From: Marsupella aquatica
Taxonomy: Eukaryota; Marchantiophyta
Reading direction: 5' to 3'
Assembly (NCBI GenBank): GCA_973895155.1
Contig: OZ316893.1
Location: forward strand, 14,384,001-14,448,000
DNA: 64,000 bases
The position numbers and the translations under genes were made by a program. This document shows, in pieces, positions 49,402 through 60,086 of the stretch. The notes under the pieces were generated by a model. The model saw only the letters and a list, made by a program, of their open reading frames with translations. It did no database searches and was not told the DNA's origin. How positions within the stretch are numbered: position 1 is the stretch's first letter; each line of letters starts with the position of its first letter.

Positions 49402-50547
49402 GGAATGATGGACGACATAAATGCTCCCATCTGCGAGTGCTGCGATTCGCATTTGAACATTAACGATTGCCCCCTCAGCAATCGACAAGGCTGCACTGGC
49501 TGCAAGGTTCATGAATGTAACTCCACTCTGATCTTGATTGGTTGCAGCAGGAACAAAATTCAAGTAATTCTTCTGCAATTTGCACCAGCAATCTTTCAAG
49601 TTTGAATCAAGTTTATTTCTGGAAATGTTGGATTTGTCTTAGCATGATGTTGTAACCGACTGGAATGCTTAGATTAGTATTTGTTTACCACGCCCCGCTA
49701 CCAGCAAGACGATCTTCATTGACAATGAGCAGCGACAGCTTCTTTCCGCCAAACCGTTACTTCTAGTCACGAAAATGTTCATTTTCTAAACGAGCATGCA
49801 GATACTAGCCAGCAAACCTTAGCATCCCACAACTGACTCTGACCCCGTTCTACGTAGTTGATCGACATGTTCATCCATCCATCAGGCGACCTCCATGAAA
49901 TCCTAGCAACCTGCAAGCAATATTATGAAAATACACGCAAGCAAATAGAGAAGGTGATTTCCTCAAACAATTTAAGGCAAGAAAAGAAGGAAAACATTGC
50001 ACCAATCTCAGACATACTTTTTAGCAGCTGAAATGGTGAGATTTCTTCATCCTTGGAGCTAGCAAGCAATTCTTCATCCTTGGAGCTAGCAAGCAATCTA
50101 GAGTGTACTTCTGCAAACTTCAACGTTCGTGTCTGAAGACTCACGTATTGAAATTGTTATGATGCCAATGAGCATATCCCCATTTGTACGCTCTGCTATA
50201 TCCTTCAGTGTTACCTGAACAGCCCACAACTCTAATCCTTAAGACGTGCCAAGAAAAACCAAAGGAGGAAATCCATCACAGGGACATTTGACCCTGCAGT
50301 TTTGACTGGTGATGCTGCACGGGAGATGGGCAATACTAGTCAGTTGAACCAGTGGTAGAGGTAGAAACACAATTACCGAAATGCCCCAATGCAAAGAATT
50401 TTTAATGCATACAAAATAGAAACTATGAATAGCTGTCACAGAGAGCAAACTTTCGTTTCCATGTACTATTGAGTAGTACATGTTGGATCGCCCAATGCCT
50501 TCGGGAGAAGATTTGGCAGGACCTTTCTGAGCCTGCTTTGGCTTGGT
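49402..50547 (-). CDS. Unidentified gene, four phase-compatible exons (partial)
   Basis: Four minus-strand exon candidates join without frame change: 50547-50467 (27 codons), 50214-50119 (32), 49910-49818 (31) and 49572-49402 (57). Each is bounded by an AG acceptor (ttcttag, tgttcag, tgcttgcag, attgcag) and a GT donor (gtacat, gtttgc, gtttgc, gtaatg), with introns of 252, 208 and 245 bp. Recognisable stretches are KPKQAQKGPAKSSPEGIGR, VTLKDIAERTNGDMLIG, VARISWRSPDGWMN and TFMNLAASAALSIAEGAI. I do not recognise the family. Neither the first nor the last exon was found. Open sequence continues on the same strand near 49279-48900 (for example RLRSTRIDDVVVPY), which may be a further exon, and a K/E-rich coding remnant lies upstream at 50830-51350. 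It could be a functional gene or part of a decayed one. Confidence 0.4.
50043..50096 (-). repeat. 27-bp tandem duplication x 2
   Basis: Two exact adjacent copies of a 27-bp unit. In the minus-strand open frame they read LLASSKDEE twice. By the exon model given here they fall just inside the intron after exon 2, so they may be intronic rather than coding. Confidence 0.85.
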
Positions 50548-50832
50548 CTAAGAATTATGGCAGAAAGCCCATCTTCTGTGAGAAACTTCACATGCAGAGA
50601 AGACGAGGGAATTAGAAGAATGAGTGTTTCTTCGTCACAAACTTGTTTTTGAGGACATCGAAGAAGTCATCGAAGAATACTCAATAGTCAACTCGGAAGC
50701 AGGAACCGTGACAACCCTCTCATAATGTCCTCTCATCGATGGTGGAAGCTCGCCACTGCCACCCCCTCCCCCTCTCCCCGTGCCTCTCCCAGACGACTGC
50801 TTATCATCGTCTGGTGTCAATCATCTTGCCTT

Positions 50833-51352
50833 CTCACAGCTGCCAATGTGGTCTTGGATTTTTCTCAGGGCTTTTGACGGCTGCATTGCTTGGAGTTGTC
50901 CCTCTACCCTGCCAATCCATTGAGGCGTTTTGAATGTCCCTTCTTCTGCTTCCTCCTCTTCCGTCATTGCGGTTTTTCCCCTCCCCCTCCCTCTTGCTAG
51001 AGTCTCAGCAGTAGGCTCATCTTCCTAGATTTCTTCCTCGCTCTCTTCCTCAACCACCCTTGCACGTGCTCGAGACGGAGTCTTGCTTTCCTTCTTTTCG
51101 GGGTGGATCTCACAATTTGCCAGGGCTGTGGATTTCCTCCTCTTGGATTGAGCAATTTCTTCATTCGCTGCTAGTACCAAACGAGGCTTGTTCGGAGATA
51201 GTTTTTCTTCTTTGGAGACCAAATTCTCGACGCCCTGATCGTTCGTAAGTTTCCCACTATCCTGATTTTTCTATCCAGCTTCAATTTGGTCATTGGCAGG
51301 TTTCCCGTCAGCGCCGTTGCCACCAGCGACGAACTTATTCTTTTAGTTTCCT
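50833..51352 (-). pseudogene. K/E-rich coding remnant with in-frame stops
   Basis: One minus-strand frame reads as a charged, disordered protein: blocks KLSPNKPRLVLAANEE, AQSKRRKSTALANCE, RARARVVEEESEEE, LARGRGRGKTAMTEEEE and TPQWIGRVEGQLQAMQP. It is interrupted by stops near 51274 (TAG) and 51026 (TAG), with open, similar-composition sequence on both sides and no room for an intron at 51026. GRGRGK resembles an AT-hook core, which hints at a chromatin protein, but the family is not recognised. It lies upstream of, and in the same orientation as, the four-exon chain at 49402-50547 and may be its 5' part. Confidence 0.3.
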
Positions 51353-53693
51353 TGTACCACTTTCGAAGAAAACTTGTTAGCTATTAGCTATTAGATGTCG
51401 CATCCGCCTTATTTATCTGTACTTCGTTTGGTGACTTCAAGCGAGAATTTCCGCATCATCAAGTACCCGTAAAAGAACCAACATCAGACGACCACGAATC
51501 CATTCCATCTATTCAATGAAGGAAGAAAAGCCCTCTCTTCTAACATTTAAACGGTGATTTCCACAGAGGAGATGCATACGAAGTGCATTGCAACTCCCCC
51601 AATACTTTTAAAATTAAGACGACTGAGCGGCTCAAAAATGTACAGACATACTCTGGACAGTCGAGAGTCTCTCACACACAGACTCCAGGCTCTCAAAATT
51701 GCAAGACCGGACGAACAGAATAAAATTCGAAAGTGGCAAACAGACGAAACGGTGAGCAATGAATAATCGTCAGAGAAATTCCAGACCCATCCTTGGAATT
51801 TGACTATTTGGCAAAAAACATTGAAACCCCCCCAAAATCCCCAAAAGTAGAGTACTCGAACATACCGCTGGCACTGTATCAACTTTCTCAGGATCTTTCC
51901 TCAATTTATCGTGGTCCGGTTTCTTTCAGCAACCTCTCCTGGTATCGACCTGGGCAGTGATCCTGGCAGCTCCACACTCTTTTCTTCAAGTGCGTCTCAT
52001 TTACACAATGTGCACGATCGAGACGCCTAGTAGAGGCACAGAGCTAGGAGCCAATGTCAATGTTCCGATCTACATTCCAGTGGATCTGTAACCCGAGACC
52101 CTAGCTGAGACAGAGAACCAGCCTTTCAAGCAAATCGTGTTCTGCATCCCGGAGACGAAAGAAAACAAGTCCCCATGACTTGATTCTAGGATAGCATTCG
52201 GCAGAAAGCCTACACTAGACACACCATCAGAAAGATTGGAGAATTCCGATCAGGAAATGGAAGTAGCTGATTACGTGGGTCTTTCAAACTGATCCATGAT
52301 GCAGGATCTTGCTTGTTTGACACATCTGCGACACAACTCGACGATTTCTGTTTCATTCCATCAACGCAGGGTTTTGTGGGTGTGAGTTTAAATTTGCATT
52401 TTGCTCTTCTTCATTCAGAATCTTTGCTCCAAGTGAAAACCAACCTTTGAATTTTTATGGAGGGTGCCTCGACTTCCCAAAGTTTGACCCACATGGATGG
52501 CGATGTGAAATGTTGAATGAACCCGGAAGATGCATTCGAACTGGACGGATCGTCTATTTATACTTTGAAGATTTGAGTTCTACATACCAATTCTGTAAGG
52601 GGTATTACAATAACCTTTTCCCTGTTGTCAAAGAAAGGTGACGGTGCACCAAATATATTCAATAATGACAACCGAAAACCAGCCAAGGCAGACAAAACAA
52701 CACCCCACGGGCCAAAGGAAAGAATGACAGAAACATAGTAAGAGCTTTCCCATTCTCCAAACAAGTTTTTGGATCCCGAGTGAGCCCTGCAAAATTAAAC
52801 CCTTGAGCCCGGACCCCCAGAAGTTGTCGCCCGTGCACCAGACTTTGGGTTTAGGGTTTAGGGTGCACAGGAGGGTTGTGGGCCCACCCTCGCTAAACCC
52901 TACAGGCGGCACGGATGAACCCATTGTGAGACATCTATATGGTAGCGGTGCAAATAGAATTGACAGAAGACCATTGTAGTAGATTGCATCCTGCATATTG
53001 GTGGGAAGGCTGACCGGATGAAGTCAGCCGCAGATGAGCTGATCCACCATTCAACTTGCTACTCACGCATTTACTGAGTGGTGAAGGGCTTGACCGGTAG
53101 CAATGCTCTAAGTACAGTTGTCTCTCTCTAGTGCACACTCTCGGGAAGAAGCCTGGGCCTTGCACTACATGATAAGTGCACTACTCCGACTTTGTCACTT
53201 ATCAATGCCATGACACTGATTAGTAGGGCGTCTCAAATGTGACGTCCCAAAACTTGCATCCAGACTCCTGCCCTCCAAAAACCAGGTCCGAAAAGGTGGT
53301 CACGTCCACGTTCTCGGAAAACATAAGTGCAAGGGGACGTCGTTTTGAGTGGGGCCCATGGTCCACTCTAACTTGGGTTACGCCTCCAACTCATGGCATG
53401 GTGGTTTAAAGCACTGCCCGCTGCTAAATTTAGAAAACTTTTCACTCACTCAACAACTCTTAACACGTTGCACTCCGCCTGATAGACACATTTTGAAGAC
53501 CCCGCACTCCGCTCCATGATCATATGTATTCCCGCTCCCAGTTGCAGCGTTATCTGCAAAAGGCAAAGACTACATCGAGAGCAACAAGGACAATTCAATT
53601 TTGTCTCATGCTCAATATTCAATTCTGGGAAGACTCCACTCACAGGTGACAGATTTTTTGCTTCAATTTCAGCGTTTAGACACAAGGATAGAC
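51353..53693. other. No gene assigned; short telomere-like motif
   Basis: Open frames of up to 122 codons without domain support. 52844-52863 reads as two and a half units of the plant telomere repeat TTTAGGG, flanked by 'gtgcac' on both sides. No termini of the neighbouring Harbinger element could be located. Confidence 0.4.
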
Positions 53694-55062
53694 ATGGTTT
53701 CTCCTCATAAAGTTCAGGCTTGTGGTGGTGATAATTGTAAGCTCATTGCTGATCACCTCTCCAAGATCGTGGACTGGCTGGAGGTGCCTGATAACTTTGC
53801 GATGTTGAATGGCTCCAGCCCGAGGCTGCCCGTAGGGACAAGGCATCCCTCTAAGAAAACAGTCTTCCGAATTATGCTTGTTGTTTTGCATACGAAGGGG
53901 TTAGCGAAGTTTGTGTCCACAAGAGAGAATCTAGGGAAAAGGTTCAATCGATATGTCAAAAAATACTAGGAGGCCCTGGCCATGAAACAAGACTTGGGAG
54001 CTGGTCTCAGATTAGCTGAGCTTAGACTGGGTATCACCTTGGAGGATATACTTGAGAAAATCTGTCCGCACTTTGAAAGGACACATTGCTTGTATGGAGA
54101 GACGGCCAATGTCTCTCCTCCAAGCACAACTTTGACTGGATGGCCTGGGTACCCAGAATTGTATGTCGACCCTGGCTCTGATGAGGATGATCAGGGTGAC
54201 ATAAAGAGACCTCAAGACCATGAGAATGGGTAGGAGCATAGAGGTGTTCATCTATCCTTCAAATGTTGCACATTTTCAAAGCTTCCAGTTTGTTGTGATA
54301 TCTCTTGGGATTTTTTGTGGATTCTGAGAACGATTTTTGTGGCAATTTTTTCCAATTGCAGATTTGGGTGATGAAGGAGACAAATCTCAGTTTGATTTTG
54401 AGACTATATTAGGTGGGGATGACAATGAAATCAAGATGGAGGCACAACCAGAAGCCAGTCAAGCCACAAAGGAGGTCTTACCGTCTCAACCAGCCCCAAC
54501 TGCACCTGCCCATACCAACCCAACTACTGTCGATGGCCAAGCATCGCGACCTACGTGTACTCAGGATCCAACAAGAGATAGAGGCAACCAGGGTAGACGA
54601 CATTCCAAGAGGCCTGTTGCATCACAAGTCACATCTCGACCAAATTTGGCAGAGATTTATATGGAGAAGTTCTCTGACAAAAGTCTCTACAGGCAGCAGA
54701 TGATTGGAATGAAAGACAAATGGAGGACGCAAGAGTTGGCAGACAGAAGAGAAGCTAAGGATGCCTTAGCCTTGCGGGCTCGTGAGAGAGACAAGCTCCA
54801 ACAAAAACATGAAGCGAAAAGGGCCCGAGTGGAACAACAAAATCAGCTTGCTTTGCTCCAGGCTCAACGGACAACCTCCTTATTGACTGAGCTATTCAAA
54901 TCCAATAGAAGCCAGGAGGAGATGTGCTCCTTATTGACGCTCATCCCAGGACCTGCATCTAATTTGCCAAATCCATCTCCAACTCCATCTCCTGGAGTAA
55001 ATTCAGGTCGTGGTGGACATTTTAGGACACCAACCAATTCTAAGATGGTTGACTTAGACTAG
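53694..55062 (+). pseudogene. PIF/Harbinger Myb/SANT-like partner protein (ORF1), broken
   Basis: Partner protein of PIF/Harbinger transposons, which helps the transposase enter the nucleus and bind the element ends. The start is the ATG at 53694 (MVSPHKV). The conserved region includes HLSKIVDWLEVPDNFAMLNG, KRFNRYVKKY and LEKICPHFERTHCLYGE, the pattern seen in ORF1-type proteins. A TAG at 53967-53969 interrupts the frame between VKKY and EALAMKQ, which are clearly continuous in the family. A second exon from 54362 (after acceptor ttgcag) to the stop at 55062 carries an acidic start, a Pro/Thr-rich linker and a long charged coiled coil (about codons 110-190 of that exon: ELADRREAKDALALRARERD). 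The donor is uncertain; GTGACA near 54198 fits the phase. AATAAA at 55291 is a possible poly(A) signal. It lies tail-to-tail with the transposase. Confidence 0.75.
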
Positions 55063-55887
55063 GTAAAACATTGTGAGACATGTGAGCCTTTTTTTTACGA
55101 GAAAATTAGTGGAGTTCATTCAATCCACTCTGTATTGCATGTTAGCACATTTATAAAGTGCCAATTATTTATATTTCTGAATTGCTTGTAATGGAAAATT
55201 TTTCAGAAAGTGCCATTGTCATCTCTGTTTGACTTACTTGCAATCGATAGATTTTATAAAGTGTCAATTTCCATTTCTGTAAGTGCATACAATAAACATA
55301 TTCTGCCAAACTCTCCATTATTCAGCAACCCTATACTGTAATTGTATAGAAAATTCACCAACAACATTAATATACAGTTTCACAATGCACTAACAGTCGT
55401 AACAGCAATGGGAGTGCAAAATCATAAAAAAAATTGAAGGCTTATTCTCATTCCAAAATGTGGCCACATTGGCGCAAAATCCAGGTACAAGCCTTCCAGG
55501 CAAATCACATATATTGTTTCCTAAATCCTGGCAGTAATTGTAGTTGATCCATATTAGCCAAGTCTGAATTTGTCTTGCAAAATGAATATGGCCATTACTG
55601 CTGAAAGTAATCCACTACCCACTATTGCCGAATGTAATTCACTATTGACTAGAGGACCATAAAAACCTCCCATGTCATTTGTTGAATGCCAAAGCCTCAT
55701 CCATTACTCGTACTAACAAAGCATTTCCCGTTGCTACAATCCCTCGCCTTGAAACTTGCCCAGCGCGTCCAGCAGCCCCTACCTCCTTGTTGGGTAGGAC
55801 CTTTGGCAAGTTTCCTCATCATCTACTGTCCACTCATCATTTTGACTCATTACATAATTGTGTAGTTTACCACATATTGTAACCCAC
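55063..55887. other. Spacer between convergent Harbinger genes
   Basis: AT-rich. It contains a possible poly(A) signal AATAAA at 55291 for the plus-strand gene and a weak repeated 'ttataaagtg(c/t)caat' motif. No further coding sequence seen. Confidence 0.5.
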
Positions 55888-57124
55888 CTAACCATCCAAA
55901 CATTGTCTTTCTTTTGATTCAAATTGAACTCTTATCTCCCCCAAAGAATGCCACCGTGACTTTAGAACGCCAATGTAATGCTTGTTTGTAACACGACACT
56001 TGGCAACACATGTGTTGAAAATCTTCTTTATCAAGTACCGTGTCTGGCCTCTTAAACGCACAAACAACATGAGGCAATGCCTGTAGGTACCCGGAGTCAC
56101 CCACAATATATTGTCCATCATCAAAAAGCAGATTGCCATAGAGGGGACCGCCTTAGGCAAGTTAGGTTTGAGCATGATCCTGGCATCCTTGCAATTGGGG
56201 AAAATAAAGGACACATAATTCAGATGATGCAAATCCAAGCAAACGGCTTCACATCTCGAGGATACTGCAATGTAAGGAAGGGGAGGAATCACTTGACATG
56301 TGGACATAAAAATAATCGTTCTCTGGTGATCACAAACCACCTCGCATTCACATAGTAGTTCCACTTGCGATCATAGTAGCACTCTGGGTGCCTTAGGCCG
56401 TTGTGCTAATGGAAGGCGAGATCCATCTATGAGGCCAACACAACCAGGAAATCCATGCTTTGCAAATTCCTCATTAAGCAAGTAACGATGAGATCTGGTA
56501 GGCCATGAAATCTGGTCTGCTAGCACACTTTCCAGTGTCTTAAAACATTGGCTGGAAAAGTTTATCAAACTCCCATTGCTTACGCCCCAAGTAGGAATCA
56601 TGTGGTTTAAGCCCCCATTCCCTTCATGTCCAAGTCGGACCAAGCAAACAGCCAATTGACAAACAATAGGTGACTGATTGTAGTTTGAATTGTTCTGAAA
56701 GACTCTCTGAGGCACAATCAAGTCCACCAAATGAAAAAAAAGAGTTCTTGCTCATCCTTGTGAGCTGCCGAAACAACCGGTCAGGCAAATTATGGAAACA
56801 TTGTGGTGCAAATTCATTGGATTTGGTTGTAACATGGCGAGGCACAAAATACCGTGTATTGTACAAGACAAAATATAATTCAAAGAGGTCAGTTGGGTTA
56901 GCCTCAAACTCCCCTTGGTCTTCTCCTCTATCTGAGTCTAATGAGGAATCTAGGGGAAACATGTTGTCATCCTTTGTATCTGTGTTGAAATTGGTGATGT
57001 CAATTGACTCGAGTGATCCAAGACTGTTGTTTATGGAGTCCACATCAGAGTCACTACACAAACTCTCAAGAGCAATATTGAATTCAAGGTTTTGTTTAAC
57101 CACTCTCAACTGTTTCTGCCGGTC
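55888..57124 (-). pseudogene. PIF/Harbinger DDE transposase (HARBI1-like), broken
   Basis: DDE nuclease of the PIF/Harbinger superfamily, which cuts and joins the transposon. Recognisable blocks in order are FHNLPDRLFRQLTRMSKNSF, VFQNNSNYNQSPIVCQLAV, IPTWGVSNGSLINF, GFPGCVGLIDGSRLPL (first Asp), ECYYDRK, VCDHQRTI, LFDDGQYIVGDSGY (second Asp) and VTNKHYIGVLKSRWHSL. In the last block the usual Asn-Glu-His carries Lys instead of the catalytic Glu. The frame changes at least three times. One change is a single extra T in an eight-T run (about 56733-56740) between NSFF and HLVDL; others lie between the first Asp block and VCDHQ, and before the second Asp block. The acidic N-terminal region is open up to a possible acceptor near 57124, and no ATG was found. 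Catalytically dead. Confidence 0.85.
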
Positions 57125-58021
57125 TGAAACTCAAGGCATTTTGAATGAACCGACAAATCTGAAAGATACATCAAGCAGTATTGTCAAAGTTGTAATTTAG
57201 AAAACAGGGTACATTTGAGGCGAACATCTGAGCTCTCAACTGTTTGTCATCTCCACAACAACATCAAGTAGCATAGGTGGGAACCAAAATGTAGGCACTA
57301 TAGACAGAAAATGGATTTCTAGGCAGTCAGGGAATTTCAATCTGGCGAAAAGATGGTGAATTAAATGTTTTTGCCAACAACCCTATTCTTCTCTACGTCT
57401 GAAAGGAAAGTTGACTCAAGCATGGCCTGAAGCAAAAAAATAATTTCAACACATTTGTTCAATTAATTCTATGTCCACATGATTGATCTGAAGCTACAGT
57501 CTGCAAATTTACTACAAAGGTGACTCAGAAACAATAATTTGAGAACAGTAGAGCCGTACCAGCTCCCTTATGCTCCAGCCCAACGTAGCTTCCAAACAAG
57601 GTTGCACAACAACTCACACACACTCCTGTACAATCATCCAACTTTAGACACAGCTTGAAATGAGGTAGCTAGCAGTGAAAGGGTCACGCAAAGTAGTAGC
57701 AGAGCAACTCGCGCTCAGCCCTATACATCGAGTGTCGGTGTTGAAGGTGTCAAAGCCTGACTTTTCTCATGGTCACTGTTTGGAATTTTGCCAAACAGCC
57801 CGTGGGTCACAGGAGTCTAGTTAACTAAACTTACCCTAACCCTTGGCCCGTGGGTCACAGTTATGGCACAACTCCCGGACAGAAAATGTCGGTCATGAAA
57901 ATGGGATTGCGGGTGGGATTGCTAACTTCTATGTCATAAGTGCAACATTTAATCTAAATAAAAACTATACACACTTATTTGTACAGTTCCATGTAGGATT
58001 TGTGCTCTTACCCACAACCAT
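57125..58021. other. Non-coding flank between Harbinger and copia copy 2
   Basis: No gene. A 14-bp direct repeat 'cccgtgggtcacag' occurs near 57808 and 57848. A small inverted repeat 'gtttgg...ccaaac' lies at about 57779-57797; it resembles Harbinger-type ends in sequence, but no partner exists on the other side. Confidence 0.4.
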
Positions 58022-58026
58022 ACAAT

Positions 58027-58429
58027 TGTTGAGCATAGACGACGATCGCAACGGCAAGCCCATGAACCATCCAACGCACAATAGTCGACACAAGAGATAC
58101 GTGGTTCACCTCCTTGAGGCTACGTCCACGGGAACACACAAGAGAGCTTTACTGAACTCTAAGCCCGTCGGCTATACCGAGTCTCCACAGTGTAAGCTCT
58201 CCCTATCTCTCAAGTGGCTCCATAACAATGAGCCTTGGTTTTCCCTCTCCAAGCACACATGCCTCTTATGATATAGTGTGCAACTTAGTTGTACCTAACC
58301 ACGTAGTTGTACCTAACCACATAGTTGTACCTAATCACATAGTTGTACCTAACCACGTAGTTGTACCAACCCACGTTGTTGTACCAACCACGTCATACCT
58401 AACCTAGACGTAAGAGTAAATACGCAACA
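58027..58429 (-). repeat. 3' LTR of copia copy 2
   Basis: A 403-bp repeat, TGTTGAGCATAG to CGCAACA in plus orientation. About 60 bp longer than the LTR of copy 1, mainly through an internal 18-bp tandem array. It matches 63586-63988 with about four substitutions. Confidence 0.93.
58287..58394 (-). repeat. 18-bp tandem array (x6) inside 3' LTR, copy 2
   Basis: Six consecutive 18-bp units of the type 'agttgtacctaaccacgt', the last two diverged ('agttgtaccaacccacgt', 'tgttgtaccaaccacgtc'). It is absent from the LTRs of copy 1, which have a different segment at this place. Confidence 0.92.
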
Positions 58430-58440
58430 ATCTTCCCCTT
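58430..58440 (-). other. Polypurine tract of copia copy 2
   Basis: Minus-strand AAGGGGAAGAT abuts the 3' LTR, the expected plus-strand primer. Confidence 0.85.
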
Positions 58441-58619
58441 GACTCTGGTCTAGGGGAGAGTAATACTGCCAATGTATATGATCCCTCAGCGGGAAGTTCT
58501 GGACAAAAACCAAACCGGTTTCCCTCTCTAACTAGAGCAAACCATAACTAAGCCGTAGCCTAATACATAGGAATGAGGAAGAGCATATATCAGTAATTAC
58601 AATGAATGTTAAGAAAACT

Positions 58620-60086
58620 CTACTTGTGATGCAATTGCAAAACCTGCAATACATCACGGTGTCTAGAGAAACTCTCCAAAGGAATCACTTTGGTAAATGC
58701 GTCAGCCGGGTTGAGTTTACCATCAATCTTGACTAGCTCAAACAAATTATCAGACACAGCCTGCCTGATAAAATGGTACCTGACATCAATGTGCTTCACT
58801 CTGCTGTCCATCACCTGGTTCACAGCAAGGTGGAGCGCACTTTGACTATCACAATGGAGCTTCACATTCCCCTGTGGCAATCCCATTTCAGTGATAAGTC
58901 TATCCAACCAAATCGCTTCCTTTGCTGCTTCCGCAGCTGCAACATACTCCGCTTCTGTAGTAGACTGAGCAATACACTTCTGCAAAGTAGATCTCCAACT
59001 TATGCATCCACCGCCAAGTGTGAACACGTATCCTGTTGTTGATCTCCTTCGGTCCAAATCTTGTCCATAGTCAGAATCAACATAGCCAATCAATGATTTA
59101 GCATTCTTTGCATTCGCATCAAATAAAAGACCATGATCCACGGTACCTTTCAAGTACCTGATAATCCACTTCACAGCTTCCCAGTGTACCTTCCCTGGAT
59201 TCGACATGTACCTGCTCACCTTGCCCATAGCCATGGCAAGATCAGGTCTAGTGCAAGTCATCAAATACATGAGACTCCCCACTGCCTTGTCATACGGAAC
59301 CTTTGACATCAACCCCTTCTCTGTGTCATCCGTAGGACAGAACGCTGATGATAACTTGAAGTGTGGAGCCAACGGGGTACTTACTGGCTTGCTATTCCCC
59401 ATGTTGAACCTTGCAATTACCTTCCTCGCATAACTGCTCTGCGTCAACCATAGCTTGCCAGCCTCCAAGTCCCTAGTGATCTGCATACCCAAAATCCTCT
59501 TAGTTGGCCCTAAGTTCTTCATCTTAAACTCTGCACTAAGCAGTGCCTTGAGCTTAACAATCTCAGACCTATCCTTGGCTACAATTAGCATATCATCCAC
59601 ATAAAGTACTAAAACAATGAACCCAAAGACAACATTCTTTACCGGTTTCAAATACACACAAGGGTCAAATACACTTCTGTGAAAACCTTGTGACCGAATC
59701 CAATCGTCAAACCGCTTGTTCCACTGTCTTGGTGACTGCTTCAACCCATACAAGGATTTCAGCAATCTGCAAACCAATTCCTCCTGTCCTCTCTTCACAA
59801 AACCTAGCGGTTGTCTCATGAAGATTACCTCTTCCAATGTGCCATAGAGGAAAGCTGTGACAACATCCATCTGATCTAGCAGCAGACCAAACATTACAAC
59901 AAGTACACACAATAGTCGTATTATAGAGTACTTAGCAACTGGTGAGAAGATCTCATTGTAATCCACACCTTTCTCTTGTGTGAATCCCTTTGCTACCAAC
60001 CTAGCCTTGTAGACCTTCGATCCACCTCCTATGGAATTATCCTTCAGCTTGTAAATCCACTTGCTGACCCTTAGGCAGCTTAACAA
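58620..60086 (-). pseudogene. Copia copy 2: reverse transcriptase / RNase H (open)
   Basis: An open frame of 488 codons with SKWIYKLKD (residues 8-16), KARLVAKGFTQEKG, SLYGLKQSPRQW, the catalytic YVDD (residues 162-165) and the RNase H blocks GYVDSDYGQD, STTEAEY, CDSQSA and KHIDVRYHFI, all catalytic residues kept. It is nevertheless cut off from integrase by a 14-bp deletion near 60065 between two copies of a 'cagcaagtgg' motif that copy 1 retains, so it could be made only as an N-terminally truncated fragment. The downstream end (LQLHHK) lies about 190 bp before the 3' LTR. Confidence 0.9.

Noticed and set aside
50145-50214. Similarity of 'KDIAERTNGDMLIG' to the start of bacterial sporulation protein SpoIVA
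   Set aside because: Short chance resemblance; the nucleotide-binding loop that should follow is absent, and the segment is a spliced plant exon candidate.
57779-57805. 'gtttgg...ccaaacagccc' as a Harbinger terminal inverted repeat
   Set aside because: It pairs only with itself as a small hairpin; no matching GGGCTGTTTGG-type end was found on the left side of the Harbinger genes.
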